In this document: positions 18,664 through 27,858 of the stretch, one piece after another
Numbering within the stretch: position 1 is the first letter of the stretch
Layout: each line of letters opens with the position of its first letter
Program-made: the position numbers and the translations under genes
Notes under the pieces: model-generated
The model's database searches: none
What the model was told of the DNA's origin: nothing
The model's input: the letters and a program-made list of their open reading frames with translations, nothing else
Origin: Deltaproteobacteria bacterium
Lineage (GTDB): Bacteria; Myxococcota_A; Polyangia; JAAYKL01
Assembly (NCBI GenBank): GCA_016935665.1
Contig: JAFGQN010000051.1
Span: forward strand, 1-64,000
Reading direction: 5' to 3'
DNA: 64,000 nucleotides

Positions 18664-19422
18664 GTGAACACCGATAAACCATTGCGGCAAAAACGGATTC
18701 TGCTGGGGCGACCTCCCGGCGATGGGAGCGATTTAAGCCACATGCTGGAGCAAAAGGGGGCAACAGTGACCTGCGTGCCCCTGATTCAGGTGGAACCCCT
18801 GTCGTCCATGGACCTAAGTTCTGTAAATAAAAATCCGGACATTGTTGTGATAACCAGCAAAAACAGTGTGCAGGGATACAGGTGGCTCTGCGACGCGCTA
18901 TCGCCCCATGTGCTGGCTGTGGTGGGGGAACGCACCGGCCGTGAGTGTCGACGACTGGGGTTTTCGCCCGATGTGGTGGGCAGCGGCAAAGGCGCTCTGG
19001 CCCTGTTGGATGAACTGGCGTCCCAAATGGATTTAAACCGGAAACATATTTTGTATCCCTGCTCCAATCTGGTGGCCGATGATTTTACAGAAAAGGCGTC
19101 CGCCCTTGGGGCAACGGTTCAGATAGTACCGGTGTATCGCACCATAATGCCCGAAACACTTTGTGCCAACGATGTGAAAGGTTATGATGCCACCGTATTT
19201 TACAGCAGCAGCGGCGCAGAGAACTTCCATTCGCATTTGCCCCTGCCGTCCGTGACTGGCATGGTGGCCGTGGCCATGGGGGAGCAGACTGCCGCCACAC
19301 TGCGACAGCTGGGGGCAACCCGTGTGATGGTGGCCGAGGAACCCGGTCTGTCGGCGCTGCTCAACGCCGTGGTGGAGAGTGTGGGGGAATCTGAACAGAC
19401 CGATGAGGGAGACATTCAATGA
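18664..19422 (+). CDS. hemD: Uroporphyrinogen-III synthase
   Basis: A 252-aa enzyme that closes hydroxymethylbilane into uroporphyrinogen III with ring D inversion. This is a weakly conserved family; the two-domain HemD fold is supported by [30 protein letters not shown] and [11 protein letters not shown], and by position between hemC and hemB. It begins with GTG. Its last four bases overlap the start of hemB (ATGA), which suggests translational coupling. Confidence 0.9.
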   Translation: MNTDKPLRQKRILLGRPPGDGSDLSHMLEQKGATVTCVPLIQVEPLSSMDLSSVNKNPDIVVITSKNSVQGYRWLCDALSPHVLAVVGERTGRECRRLGFSPDVVGSGKGALALLDELASQMDLNRKHILYPCSNLVADDFTEKASALGATVQIVPVYRTIMPETLCANDVKGYDATVFYSSSGAENFHSHLPLPSVTGMVAVAMGEQTAATLRQLGATRVMVAEEPGLSALLNAVVESVGESEQTDEGDIQ

Positions 19423-20402
19423 CTTTTCCAATTGTACGAATGAGACGCAACCGGCGCACGCCGCGTATCCGAGAGCTGGTGCGCGAGACAGAAATTGGGC
19501 TGCACAAGCTGGTCTATCCCCTCTTTGTGGTGGACGGCGAAAACGTGAAATCCCCCATCGGCGCCATGCCGGGGTGTTTTCGGTTTTCCATCGACACGCT
19601 GGTGGCCGAAGTGAATGAATTGGCCCAAATGCACATTTACAATGTGATTCTCTTTGGCGTGCCAAATCACAAAGACGACGTGGGCAGCGGTGGCTATGCG
19701 ACGGATGGATTGATACCCCGGGCCATTGCCGCCATTAAAAAAAGCGTTGCGGATATGTGCGTCTGGGCCGATGTGTGTCTGTGCGAATACACCAGTCACG
19801 GCCATTGCGGTGTGATTGAGAATCAGACGGTGAATAACGACAAAACCCTGCCATTGCTGGCAGAGGCAGCACGGGTGTACGCCGCGGCGGGGGCCGATAT
19901 TATCGCGCCTTCGGACATGATGGATGGACGCGTGGACGCCATTCGCACCGCGCTGGACGACAACGGCTTTGAAGACATTGCCATTTGCGCCTACAGCGCC
20001 AAGTATGCCTCCGCATATTACGGTCCCTTTCGGGATGCGGCCCACAGTGCGCCCGGATTTGGCGACCGAACGAGTTACCAGATGGATCCGGCCAACAGCG
20101 ATGAAGCGTTGCGTGAAGTGGAGCTGGATTTGGATGAGGGCGCAGACATGGTGATGGTGAAGCCGGCGTTGGCGTACCTGGATATTGTGCGACGGGTCAA
20201 AGAACAATTTATGGTGCCGGTGGTGGCGTACAATGTGTCCGGGGAATATTCCATGATAAAAGCGGCGGTGCAAAACGGATGGATTGATCACGATCGCGTG
20301 GTGATGGAAACACTGCTTTCCATGCGCAGAGCGGGCGCGGATATTATTATTACGTATTTTGCAAAGGATGTGGCGCGGATACTGAATTCGCAGCCGAAAT
20401 GA
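19419..20402 (+). CDS. hemB: Delta-aminolevulinate dehydratase
   Basis: A 327-aa porphobilinogen synthase condensing two aminolevulinate molecules. It is the zinc type: the Cys cluster [14 protein letters not shown] supplies three Zn ligands. The two active-site lysines lie in [15 protein letters not shown] and [12 protein letters not shown]. Full length, overlapping hemD by four bases. The Zn dependence is read from the Cys pattern; Mg-only enzymes have Asp there. Confidence 0.97.
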   Translation: MTFPIVRMRRNRRTPRIRELVRETEIGLHKLVYPLFVVDGENVKSPIGAMPGCFRFSIDTLVAEVNELAQMHIYNVILFGVPNHKDDVGSGGYATDGLIPRAIAAIKKSVADMCVWADVCLCEYTSHGHCGVIENQTVNNDKTLPLLAEAARVYAAAGADIIAPSDMMDGRVDAIRTALDDNGFEDIAICAYSAKYASAYYGPFRDAAHSAPGFGDRTSYQMDPANSDEALREVELDLDEGADMVMVKPALAYLDIVRRVKEQFMVPVVAYNVSGEYSMIKAAVQNGWIDHDRVVMETLLSMRRAGADIIITYFAKDVARILNSQPK

Positions 20403-20409
20403 GGTGGAT

Positions 20410-21711
20410 ATGAGTAACTGGACACCAGGAAAAAAAAGTCAGGCGCTGTTTGCCGCGGCGCAAAAACATATTCCGGGGGGCGTCAACTCGCCGGTGCGCG
20501 CATTCAAATCCGTTGGTTTGTCGCCGTTTCTGGTGCAGCGGGCAGACGGCCCCTTTGTGTATGATGTGGATGGCAACGAATATATCGATTTTATGGGGTC
20601 GTGGGGGCCGCTGATTCTGGGACACAACAACGATGAGATTCGCGACGCATTGGTGGCGGCGGCGGCAAACGGCACGTCGTTTGGTGCGTCCCACGCGGCG
20701 GAAGTGCAGATGGCGGATTTGATTGTGGACATGATGCCCCATATCGAGATGTTGCGCCTGGTCAATTCCGGCACGGAGGCCACCATGAGTGCGGTGCGTC
20801 TGGCCCGAGGTGCGACCGGTCGCGATAAAATTATCAAGTTTGACGGTTGTTACCACGGTCATGCGGATTCGTTTTTGATTAATGCGGGATCGGGTCTGGC
20901 CACTCTTGGGGTTCCCAGTTCTCCGGGCGTTCCCAAAGGGGCCGCGCAGGATACATTGACTGCCGCGTTTAATGATTTGGCATCGGTTCAGGCGCTTTTC
21001 GATGCCAATCCGGGTGAAATTGCGGCGATTATTGTGGAACCGGTAGCGGGCAATATGGGCTGTGTCCTGCCCAATAAGGGGTTTCTGGAGGGATTGCGAA
21101 CGCTGTGCACCAAAGAAGGTGCATTGTTGATTTTTGACGAAGTGATCACCGGATTTCGCGTGGCCAAAGGCGGTGCCAGGGAACGTTTTGGTGTGGAAGC
21201 GGACCTGACCACACTTGGTAAAATCATCGGTGGCGGTATGCCGGTGGGCGCATTTGGGGGCAAACGCGAGTTCATGAAATTAATGGCCCCGGAGGGGCCC
21301 GTGTATCAGGCGGGGACGTTAGCGGGAAATCCACTGGCCACTGCCTGCGGTATTGCGGCATTAACACAGCTGGGCGCACCAGGCGTGTACGAACAGCTCG
21401 AAGAAACCGGCCAACAGATGGAGCGCATCCTCAGGGAGGCGGCGTCTGCGGCGGGTGAAACCATTTGCGTCAATCGGGCAGGCAGTATGATGGGCTTTTA
21501 TTTTCAGGATGGCCCGGTGCACAGTTTCAGTGATGTGAGTAAATCCGATATTGCTAAGTTTAATGCGTTGTTTAAGGGGTTGCTGGCCCATGGTGTTTCT
21601 ATTGCACCGTCGGGCTATGAGGCGCTGTTTGTGAGCCTTAGTCACTCTGATGCAGTGTTGAATCGGGCCAGGTCAGCGTTTATGGCGGCGTTTGCGCGCC
21701 TGAAAGGATAG
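20410..21711 (+). CDS. hemL: Glutamate-1-semialdehyde aminomutase
   Basis: A 433-aa PLP enzyme making 5-aminolevulinate from glutamate-1-semialdehyde. The PLP lysine is in TTLGKIIGGGMPVGAFGG, the cofactor Asp region in LIFDEVITGFR, and the substrate loop in HIPGGVNSPVRAF. The ATG with GAGGTGG upstream was used, not an in-frame GTG two codons earlier. It follows hemB by seven bases. With HemA it confirms the C5 route rather than an ALA synthase. Confidence 0.97.
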   Translation: MSNWTPGKKSQALFAAAQKHIPGGVNSPVRAFKSVGLSPFLVQRADGPFVYDVDGNEYIDFMGSWGPLILGHNNDEIRDALVAAAANGTSFGASHAAEVQMADLIVDMMPHIEMLRLVNSGTEATMSAVRLARGATGRDKIIKFDGCYHGHADSFLINAGSGLATLGVPSSPGVPKGAAQDTLTAAFNDLASVQALFDANPGEIAAIIVEPVAGNMGCVLPNKGFLEGLRTLCTKEGALLIFDEVITGFRVAKGGARERFGVEADLTTLGKIIGGGMPVGAFGGKREFMKLMAPEGPVYQAGTLAGNPLATACGIAALTQLGAPGVYEQLEETGQQMERILREAASAAGETICVNRAGSMMGFYFQDGPVHSFSDVSKSDIAKFNALFKGLLAHGVSIAPSGYEALFVSLSHSDAVLNRARSAFMAAFARLKG

Positions 21712-21714
21712 GGT

Positions 21715-22749
21715 ATGGCCAGCGAAAAGAACGATTTGTTTCTGCGCGCCTGCCTTGGAAAATCGGTTCCAAGAACGCCCGTCTGGATGATGCGGCAGGC
21801 GGGGCGATATATGGCCGAGTACAGAGCCATTCGCGAAAAACACGACTTTTGGGAAGTCTGTCGCACGCCGGATTTGGCCTGCGAAGTAACGATGCAACCC
21901 ATAGATCGTCTGGCGCCCGACGCAGCCATTTTGTTTTCGGATATTCTGGTGGTGCTGCCGCCTTTGGGACTGGATGTGAAATTTGCCCCTGGACCCATGT
22001 TGGACAACCCCATTCGCACCACAGCCGACATCGCCCGTTTGCAGCGATTTGATGTGCAGCAGCAGTTGGGTTATGTATTTGACGCGTTGCGGCAGATTAA
22101 GTCGTCCCTTTTGGGGCGCGCCAATCTGATTGGGTTTGGCGGGGCGCCATTGACGCTGGCAGCCTACATGGTGGAAGGGGGCAAAAGTCGTAATTTCGAG
22201 AACTTAAAAAAACTGTTTTATCAGGAGGAAAAAGCGGCCCATCAGCTGCTGGATTTGCTGGTGGAGGTGCAAAGCGACTTTTTAAATGCGCAGATAGATG
22301 CCGGCGCTGAAGCGGTGCAGATATTCGATACCTGGGGCGGAAGCATGCCGCGAGCGGTCATTGAACGATTCATCATTCCCAAAGTGGCCAGGCTGGTGGC
22401 CAATGTAAAGCGCCCGGGAGTACCCGTTATCTATTTCATGAAAGATGCCGCCCATGCATTGGACCTGCTGGCATTCACGGGGGCAGATGTGCTTTCCATT
22501 GACGAAAAAATTACACTGCGCGAAGCGTCCAAAAAAATTGGCAGCGGTCCGACATTGCAGGGAAATCTCGATTCGGCCGTTTTGTTTTGCAGCCATGAGG
22601 TGATTACCCGTGAAGTAAAAAAAGTGCTGGACAGCGTTCCCGAAGATCGCGGTCATGTGTTCAATCTCGGCCATGGCATATTGCCGCAGACGCCGGTGGA
22701 AAACGCCGCGTTCATGATAAACGAAGTCAAGCGGCTTGGCGCAGAGTAA
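21715..22749 (+). CDS. hemE: Uroporphyrinogen decarboxylase
   Basis: A 344-aa enzyme removing four carboxyls from uroporphyrinogen III to give coproporphyrinogen III. The signature RTPVWMMRQAGRYM and the second motif GFGGAPLTLAAYM are intact. AAAGGATAGGGT precedes the ATG. It lies three bases after hemL. Confidence 0.97.
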   Translation: MASEKNDLFLRACLGKSVPRTPVWMMRQAGRYMAEYRAIREKHDFWEVCRTPDLACEVTMQPIDRLAPDAAILFSDILVVLPPLGLDVKFAPGPMLDNPIRTTADIARLQRFDVQQQLGYVFDALRQIKSSLLGRANLIGFGGAPLTLAAYMVEGGKSRNFENLKKLFYQEEKAAHQLLDLLVEVQSDFLNAQIDAGAEAVQIFDTWGGSMPRAVIERFIIPKVARLVANVKRPGVPVIYFMKDAAHALDLLAFTGADVLSIDEKITLREASKKIGSGPTLQGNLDSAVLFCSHEVITREVKKVLDSVPEDRGHVFNLGHGILPQTPVENAAFMINEVKRLGAE

Positions 22750-22751
22750 TC

Positions 22752-24161
22752 ATGACAACCCACTCCACCGAATTTATTACTCCGGAACTGCTGGCGCGCT
22801 ATGATGTCCCCGGCCCGCGATATACGTCTTACCCCACGGCGCTTGAATTTCACGAGGGCGTGGACGAATCCCATTATCTGCAGCACCTGGAAAAGCTGGC
22901 GGCAAGTGGCGACGCCATCAGTATGTATGTACATATTCCATTTTGCAAAAGTCGTTGCCATTTTTGTGGTTGTCACACGGCTCTGTGCAACGACACATCC
23001 GAAATGACCGCGTATGTGGACAACCTGCTGGCGGAGTTGTCCCTCCTGGCAAAGCGAGTGTCGCAGCGTTTGCCACTGGTGGCGCTGCACTTTGGCGGAG
23101 GCACGCCCACGTATCTGCCAGATGTGCAAATGGGCCGCATCATGGACAAAGTGCAAAAATTGTTTGATGTCCAACCCGGCGCCGAAGTGTCCATCGAAGT
23201 GAATCCCGCCGTGAGCAGCCCGACGCAGGTATCCTTTTTGCGCTCCCTGGGATTCAACCGCATCAGCGTGGGGGTGCAGGATTTCAATCCCATAGTGCTC
23301 AAAGGCATCGGTCGTCATCAGCCCAAAGAGACCACGCTGGCCATCATCGATGCCGCGCGAGCGAGCGGGTTCAATTCGGTGAACCTGGATTTGGTGTATG
23401 GCCTGCCATTTCAAACCCCGGCGTCATTTGCACACACCCTCGATGAGGTGCTGGCCGTTCGCCCGGACCGGGTGGCGTTGTATTCGTTCGCATACATTCC
23501 ATGGATTCGCGACAATCAAAGTCACATCGACGAAACAGCATTACCGGGACGGGACGACAAATTCGCCTTTTTTGCCATGGCCATGAAAGCGTTTGGGCAA
23601 AAGGACTATCTGCAGATAGGCATGGATCATTTTGCCCTCTGCGAAGACGAGCTGGGGCAGGCGGCGTCCAACGGCACACTGTTTCGCAATTTTATGGGAT
23701 ACACGGTGACCAAAAGCCGCAATATTCTTGGCGTGGGCGTTTCGTCCATCGGTTATGTGGACAGTGCGTTCTTTCAAAATGTAAAAGATAACAACACCTA
23801 TTATCAGCGGATTGGCAGTGGCCTTTTGCCTGTTGAAAAGGGGGTGGTTCTATCCACGGATGATTTGATGCGGGCCCAGGTTATCACGGAGCTGATGTGC
23901 AACTTCCGGTTGGATTTTGCGGCGTTTGAACAGCGCTTTGACATTTCCTTTGAGCGGGTGTTTGCCCATGAGCTGGGCCAGCTGAAAGCCCAGCGGGAGG
24001 CGGCGGCGGCAGGGAATGAACTGGCGTTCACCGAACCGCCCACCCATGAACTGAAATTGACTCCGGTAGGGCGGATTTTTGTGCGAAACGTTTGTATGGT
24101 TTTTGATCGGTATCTCAAAAACAAAACGGAAAACAGACCGCTGTTTTCGAGGACTGTGTAA
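22752..24161 (+). CDS. hemN: Oxygen-independent coproporphyrinogen III oxidase
   Basis: A 469-aa radical-SAM enzyme decarboxylating coproporphyrinogen III to protoporphyrinogen IX without O2. The 4Fe-4S Cys motif is present with the extra HemN Cys (PFCKSRCHFCGCHT), preceded by the HemN N-terminal GPRYTSYPTA. The length and the C-terminal domain are those of true HemN, not of the shorter HemW/HutW relatives. It starts two bases after hemE, and its stop shares one base with the start of hemY. Confidence 0.96.
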   Translation: MTTHSTEFITPELLARYDVPGPRYTSYPTALEFHEGVDESHYLQHLEKLAASGDAISMYVHIPFCKSRCHFCGCHTALCNDTSEMTAYVDNLLAELSLLAKRVSQRLPLVALHFGGGTPTYLPDVQMGRIMDKVQKLFDVQPGAEVSIEVNPAVSSPTQVSFLRSLGFNRISVGVQDFNPIVLKGIGRHQPKETTLAIIDAARASGFNSVNLDLVYGLPFQTPASFAHTLDEVLAVRPDRVALYSFAYIPWIRDNQSHIDETALPGRDDKFAFFAMAMKAFGQKDYLQIGMDHFALCEDELGQAASNGTLFRNFMGYTVTKSRNILGVGVSSIGYVDSAFFQNVKDNNTYYQRIGSGLLPVEKGVVLSTDDLMRAQVITELMCNFRLDFAAFEQRFDISFERVFAHELGQLKAQREAAAAGNELAFTEPPTHELKLTPVGRIFVRNVCMVFDRYLKNKTENRPLFSRTV

Positions 24162-25528
24162 TGAAACAAACCGTAATCATTGGTGGTGGTGTTTCGGGAC
24201 TTTCCATTGGCTTTGCGTTACTGGAAAAGGGAAAAACTCCTGATGAAGTGGTGGTGCTGGAAAAGTCCAACGTTGCAGGGGGCAATGTGCGTACGGATTC
24301 CATTGATGGCTACACTATCGAACAGGGCCCCAATGGATTTTTGGACAATTCCCCACCCACCTTGCAACTGGTGGATAAACTGGGGATTGATTATATTTTG
24401 CAAAGCAATGCCAATGCCGCGCGCCGTTTTATCTGGCGCGACGAGAAGCTTCGGGAAATCAAGCCCAATCCGCTGGCGTTCATGACAAGTGGTGTGCTGC
24501 CATTGTTTGGAGCGTTGCGCGTTGCGCTGGAGCCGTTTCAAAAAAAAGCGGGCAGCGATTCGGAGTCGGTGTTTGATTTTGCAGCGCGACGGATTGGCAA
24601 AAGTGCTGCCAAAAATCTGGTGGGCGCCATGGTGCAGGGCGTGTTTGCCGGCGACGCGCATAAGATAGAGTTGAAGAGTGCTTTTCCCAAAATGTACGCC
24701 ATGGAGCAACAATACGGCTCGCTGGTCAAAGCCATGTTTGCCAAAAAGCGAGCCCGCAAACAACACGGTGGTCCAGCGGGACCATCGGGAAAATTGACAT
24801 CGTTCGACGACGGTATGCAGACGCTGCCTGGCGCATTGGCGGGTCGACTGGGGGACATGGTGCAGTTGAATCGAGAGGCTGTGTCCGTAGTAAAAAAAGA
24901 TGATCGATTCATTGTGACACTGGCCGATGGGGAGGTCATGGAGACCCAAACAGTGGTGTGTGCACAACCCGCCTGGAGTGCTGCGAATCAGCTGGCGGGT
25001 TTGTCGCCATCGCTGTCACAAGAGCTGGCGGCCATTCATTATCCCTCCGTTCTGGTGGTGGCCACGGGGTTTAGCGCAGATGATTTGCCGCGAGTCCCCA
25101 ATGGATTTGGGTACCTGGTGCCAAGGGGAGAGGGGGTTCGCTCGCTGGGATGTCTGTGGACTTCATCGGTGTGGAAGTATCGCGCGCCGGAGGGTAAGGT
25201 GTTGCTGCGCAGCATGGTGGGTGGATCCGTGGATCCCGATGCCCGGGACTTAAGCGACGATGAAGCAATTGCCTGTGTGTTGAGTGATTTGAAAAATACC
25301 ATGCATATCAGCGCATTGCCGGAACTGACCAAAGTATATCGACATCCGCGTGCCATTGCCCAGTATGAATGCGGACACGGCGCGCGGGTGAAACGGATTG
25401 AATCTGAATTTTTAAAATTCCCGGGATTGTTTTTAAGTGGCAGTTCCTACGGCGGCATCAGTGTCAATCACTGTGTGGATGAAGCGCCCAGGGTAGCCGA
25501 GGCCGTCACCGCTTTTCTGGACCGTTGA
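24161..25528 (+). CDS. hemY: Protoporphyrinogen oxidase, FAD type
   Basis: A 455-aa flavoprotein oxidising protoporphyrinogen IX to protoporphyrin IX, normally with O2 as acceptor. The FAD dinucleotide motif is VIIGGGVSGLSIGFAL. The substrate-side EQGPNGFL and the C-terminal FAD-closing SSYGGISVNHCV are typical of HemY. The start overlaps the hemN stop by one base. It is the last gene of the haem operon here; ferrochelatase is not encoded in the window. The gene ends three bases from a convergent gene with no obvious terminator between them. Confidence 0.95.
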   Translation: MKQTVIIGGGVSGLSIGFALLEKGKTPDEVVVLEKSNVAGGNVRTDSIDGYTIEQGPNGFLDNSPPTLQLVDKLGIDYILQSNANAARRFIWRDEKLREIKPNPLAFMTSGVLPLFGALRVALEPFQKKAGSDSESVFDFAARRIGKSAAKNLVGAMVQGVFAGDAHKIELKSAFPKMYAMEQQYGSLVKAMFAKKRARKQHGGPAGPSGKLTSFDDGMQTLPGALAGRLGDMVQLNREAVSVVKKDDRFIVTLADGEVMETQTVVCAQPAWSAANQLAGLSPSLSQELAAIHYPSVLVVATGFSADDLPRVPNGFGYLVPRGEGVRSLGCLWTSSVWKYRAPEGKVLLRSMVGGSVDPDARDLSDDEAIACVLSDLKNTMHISALPELTKVYRHPRAIAQYECGHGARVKRIESEFLKFPGLFLSGSSYGGISVNHCVDEAPRVAEAVTAFLDR

Positions 25529-25531
25529 TGT

Positions 25532-25930
25532 TCAGTTGAGCTGCGCTTCCACCGTGGCCGTCGACTGGGGGCCAATCAGAATATTCCGAATGATGCCTTT
25601 TTGAACGGTCACCAGCGTGGGGGTTGCCATGATTTTAAACTTCTTCGCTGTTTCCATGTCTGTAGATATATCCACCGTCAGGACATTGGGATTGCGGGTG
25701 GAAAGACGCTCAACAACGGTGTTCATTTCGCCGCAGGCGCCACAGTTGGGCGTGTAAAAATACAGCAGCGCAGTGGAACTCTCTTTCAGGAGCCGTCCCG
25801 CATACCCTGCCAGAGACGGCGCGGCAGTGCCTTTAAGCGAAAATGCTCTCAGTCGCATAAACAGTCCAAGTAAAAGAAAAAATGCAAGGATACTGCCAAG
25901 GGCGATGGGGATAATATAAATAAGCTGCAT
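25532..25930 (-). CDS. Membrane-anchored thioredoxin-like protein
   Basis: A 132-aa protein with one N-terminal transmembrane helix (IYIIPIALGSILAFFLLLGLF cut short here as residues about 3-25), then a thioredoxin fold with redox motif CGAC in FYTPNCGACGEM and the cis-Pro segment MATPTLV. The active site probably faces the periplasm, as in cytochrome c maturation or disulfide-reducing proteins. Proximity to the haem operon invites such a link, but it is on the opposite strand. The ATG with AGGAG upstream was chosen over a start twelve codons earlier. Confidence 0.82.
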   Translation of the reverse strand: MQLIYIIPIALGSILAFFLLLGLFMRLRAFSLKGTAAPSLAGYAGRLLKESSTALLYFYTPNCGACGEMNTVVERLSTRNPNVLTVDISTDMETAKKFKIMATPTLVTVQKGIIRNILIGPQSTATVEAQLN

Positions 25931-26056
25931 ACCAGACTCCTGATGCCCCCACCTTATATATGGCACAGTACCCTACATTAAGAGAAGAGTGCAGACTTTT
26001 TTGTTGCTATCGCTGCGTTTCCGGTTTCGAATGCAATATCGAGCCATTGCGGGATG

Positions 26057-26092
26057 AAAAAAATTCAGTTGAAATTTTGAATATTTCAACTG
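26057..26092 (-). terminator. Rho-independent terminator, minus strand
   Basis: A perfect 10-bp inverted repeat (CAGTTGAAAT / ATTTCAACTG, 7-base loop) is followed on the - strand by AATTTTTTT. It would stop transcripts arriving from about 26.1-26.4 kb before the thioredoxin gene. The stem is AT-rich, so the strength is moderate. An operator is an alternative. Confidence 0.55.
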
Positions 26093-26147
26093 GGATGAAG
26101 AGGGCGCCTGAGTTGCGCTGGACATTTTCCGGGGAGATTCCAGAGTC

Positions 26148-26340
26148 TCAAATCAGTGTCTCGATGCGCCGTGCAGCGGATGTGCCTTGAAAAACTTCAA
26201 TGACGTTCATCATTTCGCTCAGTTTCTGATGCATTTTCCTCTGAATGAATGTAATTTTTGCGCCCATGAGTTCACGCTCAAATGAAAAACCGCAATTATA
26301 CCGAAATGAAGGCAGAGGCAAAATGACTTTTATCTTCCTG
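26148..26340 (-). other. Possible small ORF or gene remnant
   Basis: The open frame on this strand reads as plausible amphipathic helix near its end (KMHQKLSEMMNVIEVFQG) and stops 56 bases before the minus-strand terminator. Its start is unclear, since the frame runs back into the palindromic element. No family is recognised. The terminator is the main reason to list it. Confidence 0.25.
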
Positions 26341-26342
26341 GC

Positions 26343-26448
26343 TGGGCAATCAAGTTCTGCCCAAAAAAACGAAAAAACGTAGGGCGGTAGTTTATCTGCC
26401 GCCTTGCACTGACAGCAGCCGGGGATAAATCCCGGGCCCTGCATTTTT
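26343..26448. repeat. REP-like nested palindromic element
   Basis: Two internal hairpins (GGCGG...CCGCC, and CCGGGGAT...ATCCCGG) are enclosed by an outer arm pair, AAAAACGTAGGG (26373-26384) and CCCTGCATTTTT (26437-26448), which pair with two mismatches. A further 6-bp hairpin (TGGGCA/TGCCCA) lies just outside at 26343-26363. The GTAGGG...CCCT(G)C arrangement resembles bacterial REP/MITE-like repeats. Only one copy was noticed in this window. It lies upstream of the glycosyltransferase gene. Confidence 0.6.
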
Positions 26449-26488
26449 AGAACTCGATTACCCTGTCTTCCTGGAGACTTAAGCAGAT

Positions 26489-27691
26489 ATGGAATTTAAT
26501 TTTAAAAAGATAACCTCTGATGAAGACTTCGATTTTATTCTGGAAAATATTGAAGAATATAAACACTATTTGGACGGCAACCTGAAAATCGGATGGTTCG
26601 AAGAATCCAGGTGGCGTCCGGAGCTGCAATGGAAAATGCCCGACGGTTATCAGTTTCAACACAAAAAAGTCGGAACCATTGTGGTGGCAAACCCAGTTGT
26701 ATTACGATATAAAAAAAAAGAGATGCGGTTAATAGTTGATCTTGCACGCAAAGTGTATTTTTGCGGGGAGATACTGGGGCATCCCAACAAGTTGCTTTCC
26801 AGTGTGCAGTCCGGGCCGGAACGATCCATAAGACTCCCGGACGATTTTGCTCCTTCCGGATGTTTGACCACACCTGACCGGGATACGCTCTGGGTGCTTT
26901 TGGAAGCTCCTGGCATTAATTTCTTTGGGCATTGGATAGTAGATCATTTTCCCCGACTCTACCTTTTATACAAACAAGGATTAATCGATAGAGTCAAATT
27001 TGTTTTTTTTGATCAACCACCGAAGTGGGCCGACATTTTTTTTGAAATTTTTTCGATTTCAAAATCGAGAATAGTCGTGGTTGAAGATAATTGTGTCCGT
27101 GCCGACGTACTGATTATTCCCGCGTTTTTCAGAGAACGGAAACATCTGTATATCGAATACACCGCTGAAGCATGGCAGTTTTTACAACAAAAACTGCGTG
27201 AAAAAAGATCGAACGAAAGCTTCAAAACAACGTTTTTCCATCGAAATCGTCACCTTAAAAAAGTGCAAAAAAATATTGGTAAAAAAAATTTGCGTGTCTA
27301 CATTTCAAGGGAAAAGTCAAAATGCTTCATGGAGAAGGAGAACGAGTTGAAGAGACTGCTTGTGCGGCATGGATTTTTTGTATTTTTTCCGGAAGAGGTC
27401 GATCTGCCGACCACTGCCGCCTTTCTCGAACATGCCGATATGGTCGTCGGCGAAGATGGTTCCGGCATGCACAATGTCGTTTTTTGTAGACGAAGCTGTG
27501 ATGTGATCGTTATAGGTTCACGGACACTTACAAAGAGCAGCCAGCAGAGGGAAAACAGATACCAGCGGGTAATCAATGCCAATCTATTCGATAGAAGTTG
27601 GTTCTATACACCCCGGCTGGAAGCAGGAAAAGCTATTTTGGATATAGAAAATTTTGAAAATTTTTTTAATGGCATTATCGATGCGTCATAG
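26489..27691 (+). CDS. Family 61 (DUF563-type) glycosyltransferase
   Basis: A 400-aa predicted glycosyltransferase. The two family blocks are visible: FGHWIVDHFPRLYLL at about 145, and the C-terminal RVYISREKS, LPTTAAFLEHADMVVGEDGSGMHN. Family 61 enzymes transfer sugars such as xylose or GlcNAc; bacterial members sit in polysaccharide loci. No membrane segment is seen, so it is cytoplasmic. The gene is clearly more AT-rich and Lys/Phe-rich than the haem operon beside it, suggesting transfer. The acceptor is unknown. Confidence 0.8.
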   Translation: MEFNFKKITSDEDFDFILENIEEYKHYLDGNLKIGWFEESRWRPELQWKMPDGYQFQHKKVGTIVVANPVVLRYKKKEMRLIVDLARKVYFCGEILGHPNKLLSSVQSGPERSIRLPDDFAPSGCLTTPDRDTLWVLLEAPGINFFGHWIVDHFPRLYLLYKQGLIDRVKFVFFDQPPKWADIFFEIFSISKSRIVVVEDNCVRADVLIIPAFFRERKHLYIEYTAEAWQFLQQKLREKRSNESFKTTFFHRNRHLKKVQKNIGKKNLRVYISREKSKCFMEKENELKRLLVRHGFFVFFPEEVDLPTTAAFLEHADMVVGEDGSGMHNVVFCRRSCDVIVIGSRTLTKSSQQRENRYQRVINANLFDRSWFYTPRLEAGKAILDIENFENFFNGIIDAS

Positions 27692-27858
27692 TTTGTGTTT
27701 CGAAAGTGGATTTTCATAAGAGTGTTTAAATTTTGTAATATTCAATGAGAGCGATGCCCTGGTACAAACAGAAGTGCAACATCCGTCGCAAGTCCAGTGC
27801 GCCATAGCGGACAGTTAATAACGAATAGTGGATTCATTCCCGCAACACGTTTTTTCTA

